From Ruminococcus flavefaciens (GTDB lineage Bacteria; Bacillota; Clostridia; Oscillospirales; Ruminococcaceae): a DNA stretch of 19,819 bases. The position numbers and the translations under genes were made by a program. The stretch lies in the NCBI GenBank assembly GCA_902796705.1, contig CADBQF010000143.1:1-19819 (forward strand). The letters run 5' to 3'. Shown piece after piece: positions 10,261-16,944 of the stretch (positions are counted from its first letter, which is position 1; the number at the start of each line of letters is the position of its first letter). The notes under the pieces were generated by a model, which was not told the origin of the DNA, did no database searches, and saw nothing but the letters and a program-made list of their open reading frames with translations.

Positions 10261-10752
10261 GATCGAGTCAAGTATTTTTCCGACTGTTCTTTCGATATTG
10301 CAGCCGTTTTCGTCGATAGTGATGTCTGCGTATTTTTCATACAGTGCAGATCGTTCATTATAGAGCTGAGCGAGCGTCTGACCTTCACGTATCACGACTC
10401 CCCTGCTGCTGATATTTCCGAGTCTGTATCTGAGTTTGCGGTAATCGAGGCTGAGATAGACGATAACGCCTATTTCCCTGAGATGTTCCATAGCCCTGCT
10501 GCCGTAGACGACGCTTCCGCCGGTTGCGATAACGCTGTGTCTGGCTGATATCGTGCTTACTATGCGGTCTTCGGTCTCAAGAAAGCCGTCTATACCGTTT
10601 TCAGAAATGATATCACGCAGGAGCTTTCCCTCCTGCTGCTGGATAATGATGTCGGTATCGATGAACTGATATCCGAGGATCTTTGCGAGGATAACACCGG
10701 CTGTACTTTTGCCGACACCGGGCATTCCTATCAATACTATATTATTTTTCAA
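10246..10752 (-). CDS. Shikimate-kinase-like P-loop kinase
   Basis: 168 residues with the shikimate kinase fold: Walker A GMPGVGKST (9-17), DTD (32-34), a lid arginine (R117) and the adenine-side NERSALYEKYAD (132-143). Key positions differ from characterised enzymes: the shikimate-binding Arg of FRxxE (R58) is Leu (FLETE, 57-61), the GGG motif is GGS (78-80) and the lid RPLL is RGVV. This pattern is, as I recall, shared by a Clostridia subfamily often labelled AroK, so the true substrate is open. No ATG is available: the start is TTG at 10752, 9 bases after AAAGGA. It stands alone, 5 kb from aroBAC, with its own promoter. Confidence 0.8.
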   Translation of the reverse strand: MKNNIVLIGMPGVGKSTAGVILAKILGYQFIDTDIIIQQQEGKLLRDIISENGIDGFLETEDRIVSTISARHSVIATGGSVVYGSRAMEHLREIGVIVYLSLDYRKLRYRLGNISSRGVVIREGQTLAQLYNERSALYEKYADITIDENGCNIERTVGKILDSIGRDL

Positions 10753-10786
10753 GACAATTATTCCTTTTCTTATAACGTACTATTTT

Positions 10787-10815
10787 ATTTTACTACAAAA
10801 CGAATATAAAGTCAA
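10787..10815 (-). promoter_or_regulatory. Probable promoter of the shikimate-kinase-like gene
   Basis: TTGACT (10815-10810), a 17-base spacer and TAAAAT (10792-10787) on the minus strand; two mismatches to consensus. Start near 10780. Confidence 0.6.
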
Positions 10816-10868
10816 TAGAATCCTGACCACTTTTTGCTGAAAATTATAAATTCTTTACAATATTTTAT

Positions 10869-10897
10869 TTGACACGATAACAAATATATGATACCAT
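10869..10897 (+). promoter_or_regulatory. Candidate promoter of the radical SAM gene
   Basis: TTGACA (10869-10874), a 17-base spacer and TACCAT (10892-10897) preceded by TGA (extended -10). The start near 10904 would leave only about 12 bases before the ATG, so the ribosome site would be at the very 5' end. The -10 is weak, so the assignment is tentative. Confidence 0.4.
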
Positions 10898-10915
10898 ATT
10901 TATCAGGTGATAATT

Positions 10916-11884
10916 ATGGTAAAAAGTCCGTTCAGATTTTCTGATGACAATAAGCGATATCATACGCTCAACTACTATCTGAGGCATAAATTCGGCAGGA
11001 AGATCTTCAAAGCCGTTATAGACTGCGGCATGACCTGTCCGAATATCGACGGCACTAAAGGGAAAGGCGGCTGTATCTTCTGTGACGGAGGGAGCGGATA
11101 TTTCACTTCGCCGTCTCTTTCTGTCCGTGAACAGGTGCTTGCGGAAAAAGAACGCATCGAGAGAAAATCAGGTGAGGGAGTCCCCTTTATAGCCTATTTT
11201 CAGGCAAATACCAATACATACGCTCCTGCTGACAAGCTTCGTGCGATCTACGAAGAGGCACTCACTGTTGACGGAGTATGCGGTATCTCTATCGGCACAA
11301 GAGCTGACTGCCTTTCTGATGAAGTTCTTGAGCTTCTCTCGGAATTATCTGAAAAAACTGCACTCACTGTCGAACTCGGTATGCAGACCGCCCATGACGA
11401 TACTCTCCGGCTGATAAACCGCTGCTGCACTCACGAAGAATTTCTTGCCGGATATCAGAAGCTTAAAGCGAGAAATATCCGCACTTGTCTCCATATCATC
11501 AACGGTCTGCCCGGTGAAACTCCCGATATGATGCTTTCAACTGCTTTGGAAGCCGCTCGTATGCGTCCTGATGCCGTCAAACTCCAGATGCTCCATGTGA
11601 TAAAAGGAACGGCTCTCGAACAGATGTGGAGAGCCGGTAAAGTTCCTCTTCTCACGAAAGAGGAATATATCGATGCAATTGTACGTCAGCTCGAAGTCCT
11701 TCCGCCTGAAACTGTTATCGAGCGTATCACGGGCGACGGTGACAAATCAAAGCTTCTTGCTCCGATGTGGAGTGCTGATAAGATATCCGTCCTCGGCGGT
11801 ATCGATAAACGCCTTGCAGAGCTTGACACTTATCAGGGCAGGCTCTGTTCTGTATCCGATAACTCGCCGGGAGCGTATGAATAA
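10916..11884 (+). CDS. Radical SAM protein, YhcC/YtqA family (TIGR01212)
   Basis: 322 residues. It has the N-terminal RYHTLNYYLRHKFGRKIFK and the family's cluster motif C-x3-C-x11-C-x2-C around residues 38-57 (CGMTCP...GGCIFC), then a TIM-barrel core with FQANTNTYA, GISIGTRADCL, VELGMQTAHDDTL and HIINGLPGETPDMM. These match the COG1242 family. The B. subtilis member YtqA has been linked to wobble-uridine tRNA modification (renamed MnmL), which is a plausible but untested role here; no ytqB-like methyltransferase is beside it. ATG at 10916 is preferred to the GTG at 10907 because AGGTG lies 6 bases upstream. Its last 52 bases overlap the convergent anti-sigma-like gene. Confidence 0.9.
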   Translation: MVKSPFRFSDDNKRYHTLNYYLRHKFGRKIFKAVIDCGMTCPNIDGTKGKGGCIFCDGGSGYFTSPSLSVREQVLAEKERIERKSGEGVPFIAYFQANTNTYAPADKLRAIYEEALTVDGVCGISIGTRADCLSDEVLELLSELSEKTALTVELGMQTAHDDTLRLINRCCTHEEFLAGYQKLKARNIRTCLHIINGLPGETPDMMLSTALEAARMRPDAVKLQMLHVIKGTALEQMWRAGKVPLLTKEEYIDAIVRQLEVLPPETVIERITGDGDKSKLLAPMWSADKISVLGGIDKRLAELDTYQGRLCSVSDNSPGAYE

Positions 11885-13104
11885 ACAGGTATTTCCATAG
11901 GATCGTCTTCCCGTTCTTCCGGCTGGGCATCTTCCTGCTCTTCCGGCTGATAGACTACGAACTGACTCATATCTATCTCCGGTATATCTTCTGCCTCGCC
12001 GTCAAATTTCAGGTCTTTCGTATAGATGTAACGGGAGATATTTCCGTTCTCGTCGTAACAGATCATACCGGTAAGGACACCTGTTTCCGCATCGATACTT
12101 ATGATAAAACTGTACGTATGGAGCTTTTCCGCATATCCTCCGTCCATTTCTCCCCTTAGGAGAATATTCTTCCTGCCGTTGTCATAAGCACCGCATATCT
12201 CCCATTTATCCTGTGCAATGAGGAATCCCATTGCATACACCTGCGGAAGAAGATAATCGTCTGCAAAATAAGTGTTGAACGGGGCGGTTCTGTACACCCA
12301 GCAGTCATATCCTTCGTCATCGATATAATGCCTGTCTTCCGCTGATCTGTACCCGGAATCGCCCTTTGCATCAGATGTCATGATAACAGCAGCACCGTCT
12401 ATCAGATATGTTTTTTCTCCGTCGCTGTAGAAAACAGTCCTCTCTCCGTCTTCAACCGCATCTGTTCCATTAATAAAGAATTCCTCCGGATCGCCGGATA
12501 TCATTTCTGCCTGTTCTTCGGTAAAGGTATCAGTCATATGGCTTCTGCCCGTCCATGCTTTTCCACTGTTTAGATCTGAATAAACGGTTATTATACACGG
12601 GAAAGAACTGTCCGAAGCCGAATCGCAGGTATCCGAAACGATATACTTCACGCTGACTTTATCGAAAAAGCTTGGCGTATTGAGCATTCTTTCAAGTATA
12701 TCTTCTTTTGTGAGTTCGACCATATCTTCTGTCTCCGGTGTTTCCGGTGCATCGGTCACGGTTTCTGACGGCGGTTCAGTCTCCGGGATATCATTTTCAC
12801 TGTTTTCGACGATATCAGCCGGAGGAAGTTCTCTGCCGGGACGAAGTGCATATACTGCACCCCCGGCAAGTGCTGCACACAAAGCAAAACAGGCGGCGAT
12901 GCGTGCAAAGACAGTGAACTTTTTCTTTTTGTAAGGTTCTACTCCGCTGACATGAGAGGAATACTCATTATCAGACGGACTGCTGTATTTTCTTTCGCTC
13001 ATCTCAAAAATTTCCTCCTTTTCTTCTTTAGCAAGGAGCGGAAATATCTGTGAGACTTCATCGGCATCAAGAGCCGATATTTTTTTTATCATTTTCTTAT
13101 CCAT
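11833..13104 (-). CDS. Membrane-anchored anti-sigma-like protein
   Basis: 423 residues, no named family recognised. The N-terminal ~62 residues are charged and presumably cytoplasmic (DADEVSQIFPLLAKEEKEEI). One membrane segment (about 63-87, preceded by KKKK) follows, then a Pro/Glu/Thr-rich linker (about 92-128) and an extracellular domain of about 260 residues with beta-rich repeats such as RTVFYSDGEKTYLIDGAAV, which recalls LolA-like sensor domains of other anti-sigma factors. It ends with an acidic tail. ATG at 13104 begins one base after the stop of the sigma gene, with GGAGG 8 bases upstream. Position and topology suggest it holds the sigma factor at the membrane and senses an envelope signal; no zinc-binding HxxxCxxC is seen. 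Confidence 0.7.
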   Translation of the reverse strand: MDKKMIKKISALDADEVSQIFPLLAKEEKEEIFEMSERKYSSPSDNEYSSHVSGVEPYKKKKFTVFARIAACFALCAALAGGAVYALRPGRELPPADIVENSENDIPETEPPSETVTDAPETPETEDMVELTKEDILERMLNTPSFFDKVSVKYIVSDTCDSASDSSFPCIITVYSDLNSGKAWTGRSHMTDTFTEEQAEMISGDPEEFFINGTDAVEDGERTVFYSDGEKTYLIDGAAVIMTSDAKGDSGYRSAEDRHYIDDEGYDCWVYRTAPFNTYFADDYLLPQVYAMGFLIAQDKWEICGAYDNGRKNILLRGEMDGGYAEKLHTYSFIISIDAETGVLTGMICYDENGNISRYIYTKDLKFDGEAEDIPEIDMSQFVVYQPEEQEDAQPEEREDDPMEIPVYSYAPGELSDTEQSLP

Positions 13105-13105
13105 A

Positions 13106-13675
13106 TTACCTGCCTCCTTCAATGCCTGCGTCGATGAATCTCTGTTTAAGCTTTTTTCTTGCACGGCTGCTTCGCTGATTCACGGAATTTTCACTCATTG
13201 ACAAACGCTTTGCGATCTCTTTTGCCGGCAGCCTGTAATAATACTGCCAAATGAGTATGAGCGAATCAGGTTCTCCGAGTTCTTTTATCAGGCTGATGAT
13301 AATGCGGTCACGTTCTTTCTTCTCGATACCGGAGGGGATATCTTCCTCTCCGGGTATATATTCGCCGGAGATATCTTCAAAACTCCCTATACCGGAAGCG
13401 GACGATAATCTCCTGTACGCATCGACCGCCCGCCTTTTGGATATAGTGATAACAAGTCCTTTCAGATCTCTGCCTGAATCGCTGCATTTCTCCAGAGCCT
13501 TATACAGATCATAGAATATATCACTGACACACTCATCAGCATCTTCCTTTGAACCGCACAAACGCAGCCTTGCAGATACTACAGCATACACGTAGTCACA
13601 GTATTCATCGAACAATCTCTTATGGGCGGTACGAGGAGAGACTTTCAAATATCTCCCGTATTCTGTATCGGTCAT
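13106..13675 (-). CDS. ECF-like RNA polymerase sigma factor
   Basis: 189 residues. Region 2 spans about 17-90 (LFDEYCDYVYAVVSARL, DADECVSDIFYDLYKAL, ITISKRRAVDAYRR) and region 4 about 120-183, with the helix-turn-helix RLPAKEIAKRLSMSENSVNQ (148-167) followed by RSSRARKKLKQRF. The two are joined by an acidic linker, and region 3 is absent, as in ECF sigma factors. ATG at 13675 is preceded by GAGGAGGG at about 5 bases; a longer in-frame form from 13720 lacks a site. The next gene starts one base after its stop, the usual sigma/anti-sigma arrangement. No clear promoter was found in the 147 bases between this start and the divergent gene at 13823. Confidence 0.9.
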   Translation of the reverse strand: MTDTEYGRYLKVSPRTAHKRLFDEYCDYVYAVVSARLRLCGSKEDADECVSDIFYDLYKALEKCSDSGRDLKGLVITISKRRAVDAYRRLSSASGIGSFEDISGEYIPGEEDIPSGIEKKERDRIIISLIKELGEPDSLILIWQYYYRLPAKEIAKRLSMSENSVNQRSSRARKKLKQRFIDAGIEGGR

Positions 13676-13822
13676 AATATCCCTCCTCTCCGGAAAGCTT
13701 TTATCCGGATATGCTTTCATAATATACTATCGCATAACTTCAAAAAAGCTGACACATCACAGACCGTAACTGAATATACTATTCACAGGTAAACAAACCT
13801 TATCTTCACCAAGGAGGTACTT

Positions 13823-14554
13823 ATGAACGAATTCAGTTTATCAGATAACTGCCCCGACAGCATACCTGTCAGATGTGACCGCATCTTCGATAGCTGCAGC
13901 GATAAAGACTGCTTTACACGTCTTACCGTTACTCCGGAGATAGGCACTCTTCCCGAAAATGCAACTATCGTCCGCAGCAGAAGTGCGACTGTGACCAATG
14001 CCTGTGTCAGCGTCGAACCTGTTCCGTTCAACAGAGGGTTCTACTCTATCGATGTGACTTTCACTTTCTCAGCCGAGATACTTGCATACGAACGTTCATG
14101 CACACAGCCAGTGATACTTACCGGAACTGCCACAGCTTCAAAGAACTGTATCCTTTACGGAAGCGAATCGACCGTCCGGACTTTCAGCAGCACGGACGAA
14201 CAGCCGATACAGCCCGATAACGAGAATTTATCCTCCGATGTTCTCCCTAAAGCAACTATATCCGTGCTTGAACCCGTTATTCTCGGCACAGAGATAGAAG
14301 AGACCGTTCTCGCTGACGGAAGCACAAGGCGTGAGATACTCATTTCCCTCGGATTGTTCTCAGTCATCGAACTCAGCAGAACTATCACTTCAATGGTACG
14401 TTCTCTTGAATACAGCATTCCGCACAAGGACTGCTGCACCGATACAGATTCTCCATGCGAGGTGTTCAGCAGGCTTAGATTCCCGGAAGAAGCCTTTACT
14501 CCGGCTGCACTTCCCGACTGTGAATGCAGAACATCCTGCGACGAGAGCGACTGA
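13823..14554 (+). CDS. Conserved Clostridia cysteine-rich protein (function unknown)
   Basis: 243 residues with 13 cysteines (10, 18, 25, 30, 61, 93, 109, 204, 205, 212, 233, 235, 239) and no signal peptide or membrane segment. CDRIFDSCSDKDC (18-30) and VEPVPFNRGFYSIDVTFTF (64-82) match, from memory, a conserved uncharacterised family in spore-forming Clostridia. The middle is beta-strand-rich with a KNCILYGSESTV stretch, and the C-terminus has CC, PCEVF and a CEC...C cluster. The pairing with yunB and the cysteine content make a spore-coat or spore-envelope role plausible, but that is inference. AAGGAGG is 5 bases before ATG. A small dyad TGAATA-TAC-TATTCA lies at 13771-13785. Confidence 0.75.
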   Translation: MNEFSLSDNCPDSIPVRCDRIFDSCSDKDCFTRLTVTPEIGTLPENATIVRSRSATVTNACVSVEPVPFNRGFYSIDVTFTFSAEILAYERSCTQPVILTGTATASKNCILYGSESTVRTFSSTDEQPIQPDNENLSSDVLPKATISVLEPVILGTEIEETVLADGSTRREILISLGLFSVIELSRTITSMVRSLEYSIPHKDCCTDTDSPCEVFSRLRFPEEAFTPAALPDCECRTSCDESD

Positions 14555-14560
14555 CGCAGA

Positions 14561-14599
14561 AGGAGGACTTTCCGGAGCGGTATTTCCGGCAGTCCTCCT
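14561..14599 (+). other. Strong hairpin between the Cys-rich gene and yunB
   Basis: AGGAGGACT (14561-14569) pairs perfectly with AGTCCTCCT (14591-14599), with an inner CCGGA/TCCGG stem (14572-14576/14585-14589). It starts 6 bases after the stop codon. No U-run follows on either strand, so it may stop exonucleases or weakly attenuate rather than act as a classic terminator. The left arm contains the only good Shine-Dalgarno-like sequence before yunB. Confidence 0.55.
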
Positions 14600-14612
14600 G
14601 AAAATATACTGA

Positions 14613-15254
14613 ATGAAGCACAGATATCATTTCCGCCGGCGGAGAAGGATCAAGCTGAGACTGCCGGTCATCATTGCCGCCGCTGCTGCACTGACGGTAT
14701 TGATCGCTGTCCGTACCGAACGTGCTGTACGTCCTGTAGCCGAAGTTCAGGCCTGTCACTATGCAGAACTTGCCACTGACCGGATCATCGAAAAGGCCGT
14801 TTCGGACTATATCGACAAAAACCAGTTCACCTACGGCGATTTTGCGGCTGTGTTGTACGACGGGACTGGTGCGGTGCTCTCTGTGGAGACTCTGCCGATG
14901 AATATTAACCGCTGTCAGGCTGAACTCACCGCACTTATAAATGAACGGCTCGAAAAGGAAACTTCCGCACCTGTCAGGATCCCTGTCGGCTCTCTGACAG
15001 GTTCGTATATCCTCTCCGGAAAAGGCCCGGAGATAAAAATACGTATCTGCCCTGCAAGAAAAGCGGAGGTGAGCCTAAAAAGCAGCTTCACCTCCGCCGG
15101 TAATAATCAGACTTGTCACCGTATCTCAGCTATAGTAAAAGCCGATATACGTTCGTCCGTGCCTTTATACGATTTTGAGACGCAGACAGGATTCGAGTTC
15201 CTGCTCGCAGAGAATATCATCATAGGAAAAGTTCCGGATATGATATGCAATTAA
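14613..15254 (+). CDS. yunB: Sporulation protein YunB
   Basis: 213 residues. An Arg-rich start (HFRRRRRIKLRLP, 6-18) precedes one membrane segment (about 17-34), with the rest outside. Family blocks are present: VRIPVGSLTGSYILSGKGPEI (near 121-141), SFTSAGNNQTCHRISAIV (158-175) and, near the end, NIIIGKVPDM (201-210). YunB is a mother-cell (sigma-E) sporulation protein in Bacillus whose exact role is unclear. ATG at 14613 directly follows an in-frame TGA. No ribosome site is visible within the usual distance, which is odd; the nearest AGGAGG is inside the upstream hairpin. It ends 4 bases into the convergent DUF4364 gene. Confidence 0.88.
   Translation: MKHRYHFRRRRRIKLRLPVIIAAAAALTVLIAVRTERAVRPVAEVQACHYAELATDRIIEKAVSDYIDKNQFTYGDFAAVLYDGTGAVLSVETLPMNINRCQAELTALINERLEKETSAPVRIPVGSLTGSYILSGKGPEIKIRICPARKAEVSLKSSFTSAGNNQTCHRISAIVKADIRSSVPLYDFETQTGFEFLLAENIIIGKVPDMICN
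15063..15097. repeat. Perfect 10-bp inverted repeat inside yunB
   Basis: GCGGAGGTGA (15063-15072) and TCACCTCCGC (15088-15097) are exact inverted copies around a 15-base loop, with two further G-C pairs inside after a one-base bulge. It lies in the coding region for residues about 150-162 and would form a stable RNA hairpin on either strand. Confidence 0.55.
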
Positions 15255-15844
15255 TTGTCTGTCATATCGAGCGGGACTTCCTCATTGCCTATAGCAAGTT
15301 CCATGACCTTGCCGTAAAAGCCTGCCGGATTCAGCATTATACGTTTTCCGATCAGCTTTGCCTGTGTCATATCGGGAGCAAACAGCTTCATATCCATGAG
15401 GTCACTGCTCACGTCGATGACTTTTATGCAGACATATACACCTTTTTCGGCGGTGATGTAGCTTATCTTGACTTCCTGCTCATACTTTAGCTTGGCAAGA
15501 TAACGCAGAGCCGCAACGACAAGCTTGTCACGGTACGACTTTGGTGCATACGATTTGAGCTGCTTTGCACAGGCGAGTCCTTTCGGGGTTATGACATAGC
15601 AGTCAGTCCCGGTATCATTTTTTTCTATAGAAAAAAGCCCGTTTTTCAGAAGATAATCTATCGAATCCTGGTAGAAAAAGTAATTGATTATACCAGTGCC
15701 TATAGATATATCATAGAGCTGCTCTGTCTCAACAGGCTTGCCTATCTTATACATCAGATAGCACAGAAGGATATTCAGTGTCGGGATATCCTTTATCTCT
15801 GTATCGGCAAATTCTGCCATTTTCATGATGTTCTCGTCCTGCAT
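15251..15844 (-). CDS. DUF4364 family protein
   Basis: 197 residues matching the Clostridia family DUF4364: DIPTLNILLCYLMYKIGKPV near residues 19-38, a winged-helix-like N-terminal half (INYFFYQDSIDYLLKNGLFS, then YVITPKGLACAKQL), and a C-terminal alpha/beta half (KGVYVCIKVIDVSSDLMDMK). The first half resembles PadR/MarR-type DNA-binding folds, so a regulator is likely, though no member's target is known to me. ATG at 15844 has GAGGAG 7 bases upstream. It is the last gene of the aro operon, 11 bases after aroC. Its stop codon interlocks with the yunB stop. Confidence 0.88.
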   Translation of the reverse strand: MQDENIMKMAEFADTEIKDIPTLNILLCYLMYKIGKPVETEQLYDISIGTGIINYFFYQDSIDYLLKNGLFSIEKNDTGTDCYVITPKGLACAKQLKSYAPKSYRDKLVVAALRYLAKLKYEQEVKISYITAEKGVYVCIKVIDVSSDLMDMKLFAPDMTQAKLIGKRIMLNPAGFYGKVMELAIGNEEVPLDMTDN

Positions 15845-15855
15845 CGTAATTCTCC

Positions 15856-16944
15856 TCAGACAAAATTCGGATAATCGAGCATATGCGAAAGGAGTGCGAT
15901 ATTCACAGCAGCTTCTACACACGGAACTGATCTCGGAACAGCACACGGATCGCATTTTGCTCCCTTGTATTCGGTATCTTTCATGCTGTAAAGGTCAACA
16001 GCCTCCTGCGTTCCTGCAACAGCCGGACTCGGCTTGAAAGCGACTTTCAGCGTTACAGGCATACCGGAAGATATGCCTCCGAGGATACCGCCGTGATTAT
16101 TTGTTTTAGTAAGTACATGACCATGTTCGTCCACATAGAAAGGATCATTGTTCTGGCTTCCGACCATTTTTGCAGCACCGAAGCCTGCACCGAATTCTAT
16201 GCCTGATACATACGGAATACCGAATATGAGCTGTGCGATATTGTTCTCAAGTCCGTTGAATATAGGCGAACCTATACCGGCAGGGACATTCACAGCGGCA
16301 CATTCGATTATGCCTCCGAGCGATTCACCGGCTGCACCGGCTTTGCGGATATCTTCAGCCATGAGCCAGCCCTTGCGGTCATTGATGACCGGGAAATCTT
16401 TCATTCTGACGCTCAGTATATGATCCCTGCAAAGTCTGACATGGTCGAACGGATTGTCCTTTATATTATGTATGGAAGCTATATGAGCTCCTGTATATAT
16501 ACCTCTTCTTTCGAGGATCTGAGCGGCGACTGCACCTGCAAAGCAAAGAGGTGCTGTGAGCTTTTCAGAAAAATGGCCGCTGTCACGTACATCGTTGAAG
16601 CCCTTGTAGCGAACTGCACCTGTATAGTCAGCATGACCGGGACGTACGAGCCTGTCGGTATTGTCAGCCTTAGGCGGTTCGGGATCTGTATTTCTGAGGA
16701 AGGCACAGAGCGGAGTGCCTGTCGTCCTGTCGTTGTATATACCGGACATGATATGCGGCACTATATTTTCCCTTCGTCCGTCTGTCCCGTCATTTCTTGG
16801 GAAACGCCTTGCCATGAATCTGGCGATCTCCTCTGCGTTGATGTATTCTCCGGGAGGAAGATCATCTATCGTCACACCTATCGCAGGGCCGTGAGATTCT
16901 CCGAAGATCGAGATAGATATGCGGTTATTCCAGATCGATGACAT
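15856..16944 (-). CDS. aroC: Chorismate synthase
   Basis: Converts EPSP to chorismate with reduced FMN, the last step of the shikimate pathway. The 362 residues are of normal length, with GESHGPAIGVTIDDLPPG (15-32), RPGHADYTGA, GGIIECAAVNVPAGIG, GIEFGAGFGAAKMVGS and NNHGGILGGISSGMPV, all family hallmarks. The middle signature is the Clostridia form (RDSGHFSEKLTAP). The C-terminal signature, usually RHDP, reads K330-C331-D332-P333: the aspartate is kept, but the Arg and His are not. ATG at 16944 has GGAGGT 7 bases upstream and lies inside the end of aroA (20-base overlap). Confidence 0.95.
   Translation of the reverse strand: MSSIWNNRISISIFGESHGPAIGVTIDDLPPGEYINAEEIARFMARRFPRNDGTDGRRENIVPHIMSGIYNDRTTGTPLCAFLRNTDPEPPKADNTDRLVRPGHADYTGAVRYKGFNDVRDSGHFSEKLTAPLCFAGAVAAQILERRGIYTGAHIASIHNIKDNPFDHVRLCRDHILSVRMKDFPVINDRKGWLMAEDIRKAGAAGESLGGIIECAAVNVPAGIGSPIFNGLENNIAQLIFGIPYVSGIEFGAGFGAAKMVGSQNNDPFYVDEHGHVLTKTNNHGGILGGISSGMPVTLKVAFKPSPAVAGTQEAVDLYSMKDTEYKGAKCDPCAVPRSVPCVEAAVNIALLSHMLDYPNFV

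Noticed and set aside
13721..13822. Sporulation or ECF promoter between the sigma gene and the Cys-rich gene
   Set aside because: TGAATA/TATACT-like boxes and a small dyad at 13771-13785 exist, but none fits a sigma-E, sigma-F, sigma-G or ECF consensus with proper spacing.
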